Counted from the stretch's first letter, positions 22,095 to 31,129 are shown. The stretch: DNA of 64,000 nucleotides from Cognatundibacterium rugosum (GCF_014284365.1 NZ_JACOGG010000010.1:100090-164089); one strand, 5' to 3'. The notes: a model not told the origin generated them from the letters alone. Numbers and translations are program-made.

Positions 22095-22222
22095 TTATTT
22101 GTGTTGGAAGCCGGGTGAAATACATCAAACCTAAGTTCAGTACATATCACCCGGAAAGTTACTACGCCCCGAAGTTTCGCAAATGCCCTATCGAGCTTGA
22201 AGCCTTTATTGCGGAAACCCAA

Positions 22223-23773
22223 TCAGCATGCGGATGCCGCAACCTGAATCAACGCCTGCTTCAACTCATTCGCCCCTCCAGCTTGGGCAGTATTGTTACT
22301 GCGCCACGCGATAATGCCATCAGGGCGAACCAATACAGCACCGTGTGGCGGGATACCAAATGTAGCTGCAAAAGTCTCAGGTTCCAGAAAGTGCACATCC
22401 TTACCGATGCAAACCAGCTTCAACTTCAATGCGTCAGCCGCCTCTCGCCAAGCGGATGTCTCTGCGAGCAAAACAAACTCAAGTCCAAACAGGTCCAGGC
22501 TAGAAATTCGCTCGCCAGCCGTATTTGTTAGCCAAACATGCGGAGCGCGCGTCCCTGGCTGTCCTGCCCATTCTAATGGCGATGCCGCGGCAGGAAGTTC
22601 TGGTCCCGCCCCGATGACTGCGGAAGATCGCACCAGTTGGCCCAGTTCCATTGCGTCATTTCTGAAGAGTGGATCGGCTTTGAAGTCGGAATTCACCCAT
22701 TTGGCATAATCTGGCCGGGAAAAGGTCTGTTGATGGCGAAGCCAGCCAATCGGGCGTCGTTCAGCATCGTAGGTATCGAGTAGCGATGCGTCGGAAATAC
22801 CATCCAGTACGCGTTGCAACTTCCACGCTAAATTCCATACATCATCAATGCCGGTGTTTGCACCAAAGCCACCGCGCGTTGGGGGAAGCTGATGCGCAGC
22901 GTCTCCAGCAAGAAATACGCGTCCTTTTTTGTACTGTGTGGCAATGCGACCCGCCATTTCCCAGCGTCCGGTAGTGATGATGTCAAATGCCATGTCGCGC
23001 CCCAAGGCTTGGCGAATCGCTGCACGCAATTCATCCTCGCTGCGCTCGTTATCGTCGACAAACATCAGCAGCCAGCGACTATCATTGTAGGTTGTCAGAA
23101 AGGCGCGGAAATTTTCTTGTTCGATTTCAAACTGTTGGGCACCGCGAGCAAGGTATTGATCAGCCTCGGGACATGTAAAAAGCACGCTACGAACCGCTTG
23201 GACATGCCCTACACCTTCACGAACAATACCCAAGCGCTCGCGAATAGCGCTGTCGGCACCGTCGGTAGCAATGAGGTAATCAGCAGAGATGGTGTATTCC
23301 TGCCCGTTATTCCGATCCCGTAACCGTGCAATGATTTCGCCCCCATGATCTTCGAAATCCAATAACTCTGTGCCAAGCCGAAGCTCTGCACCCAGCTCCA
23401 AAGCCGCGTTACGCAGGATAGGCTCCAGTTTGTCTTGCGCAATGGCCGCACCTGTATTCGGCGATAGCCCCGAATTGTGTTTATCGGCTTCGCCGGGTGT
23501 CCAGGCATGTTCGCCTAGCCACTCGTCTGCAAGATTTGCTACCGTAACGCGACGCAGGCGGAATTCCGGAGGTGTCTGAGGAATGCGGTTGGCAATACCA
23601 ACCATGCGATAGTGCTCCAGTGTGGTTTCTGTGTAACCCATGGCGCGCGGATGCGGAGAACTGCCAGTGTGTTTGTCCACAAGAATATGAGGTACGCCAC
23701 GCCAAGCAAGAAAAAGAGAGGCAGAAAGGCCAACGAGGCTTCCGCCGACGATGAGAACAGGGGTATGTAACAT
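22223..23773 (-). CDS. FAD-dependent aromatic monooxygenase (PheA/TfdB class)
   Basis: A 516-residue class A flavoprotein hydroxylase. It has the N-terminal FAD dinucleotide fold VLIVGGSLVGLSASLFLAWRGV, the conserved PHPRAMGYTETTLE segment, the YLIATDGADSAIR motif (DG) near 165-177, and the second FAD site FLAGDAAHQLPPTRGGFGANTGIDDVWNLAWKL near 285-317, then a C-terminal thioredoxin-like domain. It resembles RdmE/phenol hydroxylase-type enzymes, which use NAD(P)H and O2 to hydroxylate aromatic rings; the substrate is unknown. AAAGGA precedes the ATG. A dyad at 23777-23827 in its promoter may bind a regulator. Confidence 0.9.
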   Translation of the reverse strand: MLHTPVLIVGGSLVGLSASLFLAWRGVPHILVDKHTGSSPHPRAMGYTETTLEHYRMVGIANRIPQTPPEFRLRRVTVANLADEWLGEHAWTPGEADKHNSGLSPNTGAAIAQDKLEPILRNAALELGAELRLGTELLDFEDHGGEIIARLRDRNNGQEYTISADYLIATDGADSAIRERLGIVREGVGHVQAVRSVLFTCPEADQYLARGAQQFEIEQENFRAFLTTYNDSRWLLMFVDDNERSEDELRAAIRQALGRDMAFDIITTGRWEMAGRIATQYKKGRVFLAGDAAHQLPPTRGGFGANTGIDDVWNLAWKLQRVLDGISDASLLDTYDAERRPIGWLRHQQTFSRPDYAKWVNSDFKADPLFRNDAMELGQLVRSSAVIGAGPELPAAASPLEWAGQPGTRAPHVWLTNTAGERISSLDLFGLEFVLLAETSAWREAADALKLKLVCIGKDVHFLEPETFAATFGIPPHGAVLVRPDGIIAWRSNNTAQAGGANELKQALIQVAASAC

Positions 23774-24365
23774 GATACGTCCTTTGTACTTAAGTCAATG
23801 AATTGACGATGAACAAATGTAGGACGTGTGCCAAGCACGGGGAGGGAATTGCCGAACAGCACAAGAGTGCCGCTCAGGTGTCGACAAAGGCTCCACGAGA
23901 GATCGGCGCACGTCCGCTCTCGTCGTGGTCATTCAGCATAATCCTGAAAGCATTTTGATGTTCCTGATGGAACGTTGACCGGGGCTCACCACGCCGGTCC
24001 ACCTTTTTCGACTGAAGGAATTCTATCATAAGTCTAGAAATTTCAGCCTTACCAGACTCGCGCATTTCCAAACAACGAAAGACTCGGTTTTTCCAAAGAA
24101 TGTTCCGAAGTCGCATGTTGGCGGCTTGAAATACAGAGATTTCATTCAGCATTATCCTCAGTTTGTCATATTTTAACGAACGTCAGACTCTATTTTTCAG
24201 ACCAAATCTTGAATCAACAAAGATGGTGATACAGGGCGCCGGCTGATGCGGCCCTCGCCACAGCCGGCTATAGGCAACACCAACAAGACACCGCCCATGT
24301 GCATAAAATTTCTGAGCGATATTTCATCGATATTACCTGTTGCCTCTTACCCTGAGCCTATTTCT
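23774..24365. other. Intergenic region of about 590 bases
   Basis: Next to the monooxygenase start is a nested dyad: ACGTCCT (23777-23783) with AGGACGT (23821-23827), around GTCAATGAATTGAC (23794-23807), an operator-like site. Further left, GCCGGCTG and CAGCCGGC (about 24238-24269) form a hairpin downstream of aguA, without a T tract on the minus strand. A 92-codon minus-strand frame at 23874-24152 has no recognisable homology and was not called. Confidence 0.5.
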
Positions 24366-25439
24366 TTATTCACCAAAATTACATAATTGTAAGCGGTTAC
24401 CTAACATTGGATGCTGCTGGGTCGAACAATGAAGCGCGCCACCACCTATAGAAATAGCGGTTACAGGCAATAGCTCTATGGTCCGACCAGGAAAAGCTTT
24501 AGCAAAGATCGCGCGAGCTTCGTCATCTTCTTTTACGTCGAAAGCTGTAGAGATCACGGCACCATTAACCAAAATATAGTTAGCATAGGTATCGCAAAAG
24601 CGCTCGCAATCGTAGTTATACGGATTTTTCGGAACAGGCAAATCGAGTAATTCAAAATGACGGCCACGAGCGTCGGTTGCCAATTCGAGGGCACGCCGGT
24701 TCTCCTGCATGGTCCGATAAAACTCCCCCATGTCCGGACTTGCACCGTTAAACAGAATTTTTCCTGGGGCAATGAAGGAAGCGATCCCGTCGATGTGACC
24801 ATTAGTCTCGACCTCAGCAGGATTACCTGGAAGCCAGATGATCTTCGTCACACCAAGCATACGCTTCAATTCAACTTCTATTTCACTACGAGTCCATCCC
24901 GGATTGCGATTCGGGTTAAGTAGGCAACTCTCGGTGGTCAACAAGCTACCCTGGCCATCCACATAGAAAGAACCACCCTCCAGCACCATACTGGAGCGTT
25001 CAAAACGCGTCTGAGTGATCGTTGCAAGGTCTTCCGCCAACCTGGCGCAGCCATCGTAGGGCGAGTACTTTTCGCCCCAGGCGTTAAAACGAAACCCGGC
25101 CATCAGTTGGCTATTCGTAGTCTCATTCACCAGCACGATAGGGCCGCAGTCGCGCAGCCAGTTATCCTCCACCGCCAGAGGGAGCACTGTCACGCTCGGG
25201 CCGCACAGTTCCCTGGCTTCTGCCGCGAGCGGCGCATGGGCCGCGACGATACAACGTTGGTAACGCGCTATCGTGCGCGCCACCAAGGCAAACGCGGCAC
25301 GTACCGCCTCGTAGTGCTCCCCCCATAACTCTTCACGATTTTTATGTACAGGCCATCCTAACCAGGTAGCAGCCATCGGCTCCCATTCCGCAGGCATTCT
25401 GTAGCCCTCGCGCAGACAATCAAAGTCACTTTGTAGCAT
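24366..25439 (-). CDS. aguA: Agmatine deiminase, cytoplasmic copy
   Basis: Hydrolyses agmatine to N-carbamoylputrescine and ammonia. The 357-residue protein has no signal peptide. Family blocks are present in order: MPAEWEPMAATWLGWP at the start, the Asp-bearing NWLRDCGP, FRFNAWGEKYSPYD, VLEGGSFYVDGQGSLLTTESCLLNPNRNPG, the His/Asp pair in ETNGHIDGIASF, and the nucleophile Cys338 in GGGALHCSTQQHP. It is the closest of the five family members here to canonical AguA. AGGGGAA precedes the ATG. It lies downstream of tetR on the same strand, with 391 bases between. Confidence 0.93.
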   Translation of the reverse strand: MLQSDFDCLREGYRMPAEWEPMAATWLGWPVHKNREELWGEHYEAVRAAFALVARTIARYQRCIVAAHAPLAAEARELCGPSVTVLPLAVEDNWLRDCGPIVLVNETTNSQLMAGFRFNAWGEKYSPYDGCARLAEDLATITQTRFERSSMVLEGGSFYVDGQGSLLTTESCLLNPNRNPGWTRSEIEVELKRMLGVTKIIWLPGNPAEVETNGHIDGIASFIAPGKILFNGASPDMGEFYRTMQENRRALELATDARGRHFELLDLPVPKNPYNYDCERFCDTYANYILVNGAVISTAFDVKEDDEARAIFAKAFPGRTIELLPVTAISIGGGALHCSTQQHPMLGNRLQLCNFGE

Positions 25440-25830
25440 TTCATATTCCCCTATGAAGTTTCGTCAGAACACCATCCTAAGGTGAAATAAATTAATGGAA
25501 AAGCGACTATTTTTAACACCATTAATCAATATTTCTCATATCTAGCTCATTCTTGCATGCATAAATATCATTGATGTACCGTTCAAAACATCACATTGGA
25601 GGCACGTGTCAAGGCATCATCCACAGCGCATCTCTGGGATGTTCGGTATTCGCTACCGGACGAAGTATGGGATTTTGGCCAGGGCGCTACGGGTGCATCG
25701 CCCTCTACGTATTCTGACTATGTTCAAGCCAGTGTTGCCGCAGCGCCATCTCACGATCGTGAGATGGCGTAAAGAAGAAAATTTATTTCTAACTACGGCA
25801 AACTATGTTGCCGTTGAGCTTACAAGTAAA
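25440..25830. other. Intergenic region between aguA and tetR with a perfect 26-bp palindrome
   Basis: Holds a perfect palindrome at 25744-25769 with arm CGCCATCTCACGA and no loop. It has no T tract on either side, so it is more like an operator or cruciform than a terminator. The rest is non-coding; a plus-strand 87-codon frame at 25606 is not supported. Confidence 0.55.
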
Positions 25831-26439
25831 TTAGTTTGGCGAAACCAGCGACTGCGATGCCGTGATTAATTGCTTTAATCCACGTGCAGAACGCTCTTCA
25901 TCCGGATCGACCAGATATTGAAGTATTAATCCGTCCATGCCAGCAACGACGAAACGCGCCAAATCCCCCAAATCAATCAGCGACGACTCGTTGGCGTTAC
26001 CAAAACCTTGGCGGAACGCATTTTCATAAACCTTGCAATATGAGTCATATTGGAACTTGGAAAGCGATTGCGCCTCTTTATTACGCATCGTGTACAACGT
26101 CAATTCATACTGCAAAATTTGGATGTCGCGTGTCAGCAAGATCAATCGCCAGGAATTGTTGATGACATTCTCGATGCAAGTCTTAATATCGAATTGCGTA
26201 GTGAGGTCAGCACTCAAGGCATGGCTCATCTGTGCGATGATCATTTCCAGTGCGCCAATGAGTAGCGCATCTTTATTTTCAAAATAATAATGCAGTGTCG
26301 CGAGATTCACACCTGCCTTTTCAGCGATCTTCCTAGTAGTTACTGCCGACAATCCAGTTTCCACCAAAGCGTCGACAGCGCCACGAATAATTTGCTCTTT
26401 GAGCTGCGCTCTTTTTTCGATTCCTCGGGCACGGGCCAT
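25831..26439 (-). CDS. TetR-family transcriptional regulator of the island
   Basis: A 202-residue TetR/AcrR protein. The N-terminal HTH (about 12-58) reads QIIRGAVDALVETGLSAVTTRKIAEKAGVNLATLHYYFENKDALL. The C-terminal ligand-binding domain is all-helical, ending DLARFVVAGMDGLILQYLVDPDEERS like the TetR_C domains of several amine- and nucleobase-linked regulators. GGAG five bases before ATG 26439 decides the start over the GTG two codons upstream. It is divergent from the aldehyde dehydrogenase gene. The dyad at 26504-26529 lies between them and recurs in front of spuC/gabT, so this protein is the likely binder; the ligand could be a polyamine or aldehyde (inference). Confidence 0.9.
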   Translation of the reverse strand: MARARGIEKRAQLKEQIIRGAVDALVETGLSAVTTRKIAEKAGVNLATLHYYFENKDALLIGALEMIIAQMSHALSADLTTQFDIKTCIENVINNSWRLILLTRDIQILQYELTLYTMRNKEAQSLSKFQYDSYCKVYENAFRQGFGNANESSLIDLGDLARFVVAGMDGLILQYLVDPDEERSARGLKQLITASQSLVSPN

Positions 26440-26503
26440 TATCACTCCATTACAAAACAGATAAATCAGGAAATTAAGTCCTTATTGTATCACAAATTAA
26501 TCA

Positions 26504-26529
26504 GTCGAATGAATTAATCACTTGACTTA
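26504..26529. promoter_or_regulatory. Predicted TetR operator, copy 1, between tetR and the aldehyde dehydrogenase gene
   Basis: A 26-base sequence with imperfect dyad half-sites GTCGAATGA and TCACTTGAC (16 of 23 positions symmetric over the dyad). It is identical, in reverse orientation, to 60095-60120. It overlaps the -35 of the plus-strand promoter at 26522-26550 and also falls over the likely tetR promoter (TACAAT on the minus strand near 26486-26491). This position suits a repressor that controls itself and the divergent operon. Confidence 0.8.
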
Positions 26530-26550
26530 CTTTTTTTATGTGCATACCAT
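26522..26550 (+). promoter_or_regulatory. Sigma-70-type promoter of the aldehyde dehydrogenase operon
   Basis: TTGACT (26522-26527), 17 bases, TACCAT (26545-26550). The same -35, spacing and -10 occur on the minus strand before spuC. The -35 is part of the predicted operator. Confidence 0.65.
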
Positions 26551-26721
26551 GGAAGAACATTGGTCAAATGACTTGATGATAACGAATACTTTCCTCGATT
26601 GCTACTTATTCGATGGAAATACAGCAATCTCGTTTCGATAGACGAGATGGAAGATGTTTTTTATAGGCGCAGTGATACGGTGCAGCAATTCGCACTAGCG
26701 CATGAAAAGTAAAGGAATTAA

Positions 26722-28209
26722 ATGAAAAACACTAAATGGCACGAGCGTGCCGCCGCATTGACGCCGGACGGTCGCGCCTTTATTAATGGTCAGCGCGTCG
26801 AGGCACTCTCAGGGGCAACTTTCGAATGTCTCTCACCTATCGATGGCCGTGTTCTAGCAGCGGTAGCACGTTGCTATCAGACCGATGTTAACGTCGCCGT
26901 CGATGCAGCCCGGCAAGCCTTCGATGATAAGCGCTGGGCCGGAATGTCTCCGGGTGACCGCAAGCGCACGCTGATCGCATTCGCTGATCTGGTCTTGTAC
27001 TATGGAGACGAATTGGCCTTGCTGGAAACGCTGGATATGGGCAAACCAATCAAGAATAGCCTCAGCATGGATGTGCCTGCAGCGGCCAATTGCATACGCT
27101 GGTACGGTGAAGCCATCGACAAGATTTACGATGAAATTGCACCAACCGCCGACAATACGCTTGCGCTGATTACACGCGAACCAGTCGGCGTTGTCGCGGC
27201 TATCGTTCCGTGGAATTACCCGCTCTTGATGGCAGCCTGGAAGATCGCTCCCGCCCTCGCGGCTGGCAATAGCGTTATCTTGAAGCCTTCGGAAAAATCT
27301 CCCCTATCCGCGCTACGCCTGGCTGAAATCGCCTTAGAAGCAGGCATTCCCGCCGGCGTGTTTAACGTCGTACCAGGTTATGGCGGCGAGGCAGGGTGTG
27401 CGCTGGCAACCCATATGGACGTCGACTGCATTGGTTTTACCGGCTCCACTGCAGTCGGTAAAAAAATCATGGAATATGCAGGTCAGTCGAATCTGAAGCG
27501 CGCCTGGACTGAACTGGGTGGTAAGTCCCCGAATATCGTTTGTGCCGATTGCCCGGATCTGGACGCAGCTGTACATGCAGCATTAGGCGGGCTCTATTAC
27601 AACCAAGGTGAAAGCTGCAATGCACCATCCCGCTTATTTGTTGAAGCTTCCATCAAAGAACAATTTCTAGAAAAAGCATTGTCCATTATTTCCGAATTCG
27701 AACCGGGCGATCCCCTGGATGAAGCAACGGTAATGGGTGCGATCGTCGACCATGTGCAAATGAACACGATACTCGGTTACATCGAATCTGGAAAACAAGA
27801 AGGTGCACAACTGCTAGCCGGCGGTGCTCGGACACGTGTCAGTTCCGGCGGTTATTACGTAACACCAACCCTGTTCAACAAGGTCAACCAGTCGATGAAG
27901 ATCGCCCGTGAAGAAATTTTCGGCCCTGTCTTATCAGTGTTTGAGTTCACCGATCTGGATGACGTGATACGCGAAGCAAATGCGACACCTTACGGATTGC
28001 AAGCTGGCATATGGACTGCCAACATCAACAAAGCACATCATGCGGCGCGCTCTTTACGTGTGGGCACCGTCCACGTCAATCAATATGCGGAAGATGACAT
28101 CACAGTACCGTTCGGCGGCTACAAGCAATCTGGCAACGGACGCGACAAATCTTTGCATGCTTTCGACAAATATACGGAATTAAAAACCACCTGGATCAAA
28201 CTGGGATAA
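26722..28209 (+). CDS. puuC: Aldehyde dehydrogenase, PuuC/KauB type (4-aminobutanal or gamma-glutamyl-aminobutanal)
   Basis: A 495-residue NAD(P)-dependent aldehyde dehydrogenase. It has VPWNYPLLMAAWKIAPALAAGN, LKPSEKSPLSAL, the FTGSTAVGK nucleotide loop, the general base Glu263 in WTELGGKSPNI and the nucleophile Cys298 in NQGESCNAPSR. Overall it is closest to PuuC, which oxidises gamma-glutamyl-aminobutyraldehyde, and to the Pseudomonas KauB enzymes, which oxidise 4-aminobutanal and 4-guanidinobutanal. No gamma-glutamyl-putrescine synthase is in the window and a SpuC-type transaminase is, so 4-aminobutanal to GABA is the likelier reaction. It is first in an operon with the M20 hydrolase, behind the TetR operator. 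Confidence 0.9.
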   Translation: MKNTKWHERAAALTPDGRAFINGQRVEALSGATFECLSPIDGRVLAAVARCYQTDVNVAVDAARQAFDDKRWAGMSPGDRKRTLIAFADLVLYYGDELALLETLDMGKPIKNSLSMDVPAAANCIRWYGEAIDKIYDEIAPTADNTLALITREPVGVVAAIVPWNYPLLMAAWKIAPALAAGNSVILKPSEKSPLSALRLAEIALEAGIPAGVFNVVPGYGGEAGCALATHMDVDCIGFTGSTAVGKKIMEYAGQSNLKRAWTELGGKSPNIVCADCPDLDAAVHAALGGLYYNQGESCNAPSRLFVEASIKEQFLEKALSIISEFEPGDPLDEATVMGAIVDHVQMNTILGYIESGKQEGAQLLAGGARTRVSSGGYYVTPTLFNKVNQSMKIAREEIFGPVLSVFEFTDLDDVIREANATPYGLQAGIWTANINKAHHAARSLRVGTVHVNQYAEDDITVPFGGYKQSGNGRDKSLHAFDKYTELKTTWIKLG

Positions 28210-28369
28210 CAAGTGAGCAGGACAGGCCAGAAATGCGGATACGGCGCAGTTGGATTGAGATTAAAAACATTAAATCGCTGTGCGCTTCTTGCAAGTGATG
28301 GATTGCTGTCGTACACGCGAGCGCCCAAATCCGGCAAGCATGAGAACTACCGACATGAGGAAAAAATTA

Positions 28370-29620
28370 ATGCAACAATATTCAAATACTCCCGCCGTAA
28401 ATGGACAGCGCATGTGGCAATCGCTCATGGATCTAGCGCAAATCGGTGCGACTGAAAAAGGCGGTAACTGCCGACTGGCGCTGACAGAGCTTGACGGGAA
28501 AGGCCGCGATCTGCTCGTTAGCTGGATGGAGCAGGCTGGACTAAAAATCAGTGTGGATCAGATTGGTAATATTTTCGGCCGCCGCGAAGGACGCAATAGC
28601 ACGCTACCGCCTATCGTAACAGGTAGCCACATCGATACCCAGCCAACGGGCGGCAAATTCGACGGATGTTACGGCGTATTGGCTGGCTTGGAGGTCATGC
28701 GCATATTGAACGACAACGATGTCGTGACTGAGGCACCGCTGGAACTGGCGATATGGACCAACGAAGAAGGCTCACGCTTCGTGCCGGTCATGATGGGTTC
28801 AGGCGTATTCGCCGGAAAGTTCCCGCTGGAGACGGCCTTGAACGCTCGCGACCAGCAGGGTAAATCGGTGCGCGACGAATTACGCGCAATCGGATACGCC
28901 GGCCAGGCCCCAGTCGGCGAACGGCCTATTGGTGCCTATTTTGAAGCACACATCGAACAGGGGCCGATTCTGGAAAAAGAACAGACCGTGATAGGCGTAG
29001 TGACTGGCTCGCTGGGCGTGCGTTGGTATGACGTCACAGTAAAAGGCATGGAAATGCATGCGGGCCCAACGCCTATGGCAGTTCGGCAGGATGCACTGTT
29101 CGTTGCGACTCATCTGATGCAGCAAGTGATCCATCTTGCCAATGCCAATCAGCCTCATGGGCGCGGCACAGTCGGCGTCGTTCAGGTGCATCCTGGATCA
29201 CGTAACGTCATACCGGGAGAAGTCAGTTTTACGGTCGACTTGCGCCACCAGGACGTCGCTGTACTGAGCGATATGGACGCACGATGGCGCGAAGCCTGTG
29301 TCACGGTACAAAAGGAGTTTGGATTGACGGTCACCTTAAAGGATGTGCAGTACTTCCCTCCAACGCCATTTGAAACTCGCTTGGTAAATCAGGTACGCGC
29401 AAGCGCTGCTGTAGCCGGTTTTACCCACATGGATATCGTCACCGGCGCCGGCCATGACGCGGTCTATATCGCAGCAGTAGCGCCAACCGCAATGATCTTT
29501 GTACCTTGCAAAGACGGTGTAAGCCACAACGAGATTGAAGACGCACAACCAGAACATTTGGCTGCGGGATGCCAGGTGTTGCTTGGCGCGATGCTCGCGA
29601 GCGCCGGGGTCACAGCGTAA
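28370..29620 (+). CDS. Zn-dependent M20 hydrolase of the carbamoylase/allantoate amidohydrolase family
   Basis: A 416-residue protein from ATG 28370 (GAGGA upstream). It carries the family's metal and substrate blocks: TGSHIDTQPTGGKFDGCYGV (His and Asp), TNEEGSRFVPVMMGSGVF (Glu-Glu), EAHIEQGP (His), the dimerisation-domain GMEMHAGPTPM, TGAGHDAVYIA and the C-terminal SHNEIE (His). Relatives remove N-carbamoyl groups from L-amino acids or beta-ureidopropionate, or hydrolyse allantoate. It is co-directional with the aldehyde dehydrogenase, 160 bases apart. The window has agmatine deiminases but no nitrilase-type AguB, so it may hydrolyse N-carbamoylputrescine to putrescine (inference). Confidence 0.88.
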   Translation: MQQYSNTPAVNGQRMWQSLMDLAQIGATEKGGNCRLALTELDGKGRDLLVSWMEQAGLKISVDQIGNIFGRREGRNSTLPPIVTGSHIDTQPTGGKFDGCYGVLAGLEVMRILNDNDVVTEAPLELAIWTNEEGSRFVPVMMGSGVFAGKFPLETALNARDQQGKSVRDELRAIGYAGQAPVGERPIGAYFEAHIEQGPILEKEQTVIGVVTGSLGVRWYDVTVKGMEMHAGPTPMAVRQDALFVATHLMQQVIHLANANQPHGRGTVGVVQVHPGSRNVIPGEVSFTVDLRHQDVAVLSDMDARWREACVTVQKEFGLTVTLKDVQYFPPTPFETRLVNQVRASAAVAGFTHMDIVTGAGHDAVYIAAVAPTAMIFVPCKDGVSHNEIEDAQPEHLAAGCQVLLGAMLASAGVTA

Positions 29621-29678
29621 TCACAATCGTAGTGCTCCGGCAGGCAAGGCCAGCGAAGACATTTCTACCGTTCTGACC

Positions 29679-29712
29679 GAGGAGGGCTGCGAGAAGAGCC
29701 CTCCTCTTTTTT
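29679..29712 (+). terminator. Rho-independent terminator of the aldehyde dehydrogenase / M20 operon
   Basis: GAGGAGGGCT (29679-29688) pairs with AGCCCTCCTC (29697-29706), followed by TTTTTT. Confidence 0.9.
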
Positions 29713-29898
29713 GATGCGTGAGCAAACAATTTACTTAAGGAGAGTATGGGTTAAGCCCAGGCCCATCCCTACGTATAGCGTGCGAAAGCGTAGGATATCA
29801 CCGGGAAGGCGCCTCAACATACGCTCAAGCTCGTACGGGTTTAATTGACGAAGAATTGATGCCTATGACGGAGTTTTCATTGAAAAATATGTACTAGC
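29713..29898. other. Non-coding stretch between terminator and IS element
   Basis: Contains AAGGAGAGT followed by ATG at about 29746, but the frame stops after two codons (ATG GGT TAA), so it looks like the broken 5' end of something displaced by the insertion. Nothing else is recognised. Confidence 0.35.
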
Positions 29899-31081
29899 TC
29901 AGATCCGATCTGACAGTTACCGGTTTTTTTAGGGTGTCTGTCAGATTAGATTTGAGTCAAATTCTTTTCGATCCAAATCGTTTTCCCGTCAAGCAAAGTA
30001 TCCATTGGCGTTCTGCCGCAACACATTTTGCCTTGATGAGTTCGTTCATTGTTATGGTAAATGAGCCAAGCGTCCAGATCTTTTTGTAATTCCTCCAGTG
30101 TCGTGTAGATCTTTTTGCGGAATGTGACTTGGTAAAATTCCTGCAAAATCGTTTTATGGAAGCGCTCGCAAATGCCATTTGTCTGCGGTGACATTGCTTT
30201 CGTTTTGGTGTGGTCAATGTCATTGATAGCGAGATAAAGCTGGTAATCGTGCTGTTCAACTTTGCCGCAATATTCTGTTCCTCGGTCGGTGAGAATGCGT
30301 AATACGGCAAGCTCATTGGCCTCGTAAAACGGCAGGACTTTGTCGTTGAGCAGATCAGCCGCAGTAATCGGTGTTTTGCTGGTGTAGAGCTTGCAATGCG
30401 CTACCTTGCTGTAGGTGTCAACATAAGTCTGTTGGTAGATACGACCAACACCTTTGAGATTGCCAACGTAGAAGGTATCTTGTGACCCCAGATAGCCTGG
30501 ATGTGCCGTTTCTATTTCACCACAGGCCTCATCGTCATACTTCTTCTTTTCTAACGCAGCGATCTGTGCATCGTTTAATAAGATACCTTCGATGGCAACT
30601 TTGGCCTCCAATGCTTTGAGTCGCTTCTTGAAATTCTCTAAATCATGACGCAGCCAAATTGACCTGACACCACTGCCAGAAACGAAGATGCCAAGCTTTC
30701 TTAACTCGTTGCTCGTCCTATGCTGCCCGTGCGCCGGGTAGTCAATCGCATAGGTTTTAACTGCGTCTTCAATGGTGGGGTCAACCCGATTCTTAAGATT
30801 TGGAGAACGCCGACTTTTATCAATCAGCGCTTCAACGCCACCTTCATTCGCCAACTCTTGATAACGATAGAAAGTGTCGCGTGAAACACCCATTACTTTG
30901 CATGCTCGGGAAACATTGTTCAATTCCTGAGCTAAATTGAGCAAACCAGCTTTATGTTTGATAATAGGGTTGTTAGTATGTAGCATGAGAGTTACCTTTT
31001 TTTCGGTTTAGTAGGATTCGACACCCATATCTAAACCGGTAACTCTCATCTTTTCAAGTCGATGTGTCAGATCAAGTCTGA
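29899..31081 (-). mobile_element. IS481-type insertion sequence
   Basis: About 1.18 kb with one transposase gene on the minus strand. The outer ends match as inverted repeats: left TCAGATCCGATCTGACAG and, reading inward from the right, TCAGACTTGATCTGACAC. A second internal inverted pair, AGTTACCGGTTT with GGGTGTC downstream, starts near 29913 on the left and near 31046 on the right. ACTA occurs on both outer flanks (29893-29896, 31082-31085) and may be a short target duplication, though the left copy is two bases from the repeat. Exact ends are uncertain. Confidence 0.75.
29946..30986 (-). CDS. IS481-family DDE transposase
   Basis: A 346-residue transposase. The N-terminal HTH (NNVSRACKVMGVSRDTFYRYQELANEGGVEALID) is followed by a second HTH-like part with HGQHRTSNELRKLGI, then an rve/DDE integrase core: Asp in YVDTYSKVAHC, Asp in RILTDRGTEYCG, Glu in TNGICERFHKT, and the family C-terminus NNERTHQGKMCCGRTPMDTL. 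No frameshift or stop is seen, so it may be active. It fills most of the insertion sequence. Confidence 0.95.
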   Translation of the reverse strand: MLHTNNPIIKHKAGLLNLAQELNNVSRACKVMGVSRDTFYRYQELANEGGVEALIDKSRRSPNLKNRVDPTIEDAVKTYAIDYPAHGQHRTSNELRKLGIFVSGSGVRSIWLRHDLENFKKRLKALEAKVAIEGILLNDAQIAALEKKKYDDEACGEIETAHPGYLGSQDTFYVGNLKGVGRIYQQTYVDTYSKVAHCKLYTSKTPITAADLLNDKVLPFYEANELAVLRILTDRGTEYCGKVEQHDYQLYLAINDIDHTKTKAMSPQTNGICERFHKTILQEFYQVTFRKKIYTTLEELQKDLDAWLIYHNNERTHQGKMCCGRTPMDTLLDGKTIWIEKNLTQI

Positions 31082-31129
31082 ACTAATACAAAAAATAACA
31101 AAAATGGCTGGATCAACGGGTTTATCGGA

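Noticed and set aside
22115..22222. Short plus-strand frame beside the LysM remnant
   Set aside because: No homology; it is antisense to the monooxygenase 3' region in its later part.
23874..24152. 92-codon minus-strand frame upstream of the FAD monooxygenase
   Set aside because: No recognisable family, unusual composition (many Arg/Phe/Met), no clear ribosome-binding site, and it lies in a region with operator-like repeats.
29957..30316. Second frame inside the IS transposase gene, as for a programmed frameshift
   Set aside because: The main frame already encodes the full transposase with all DDE residues.
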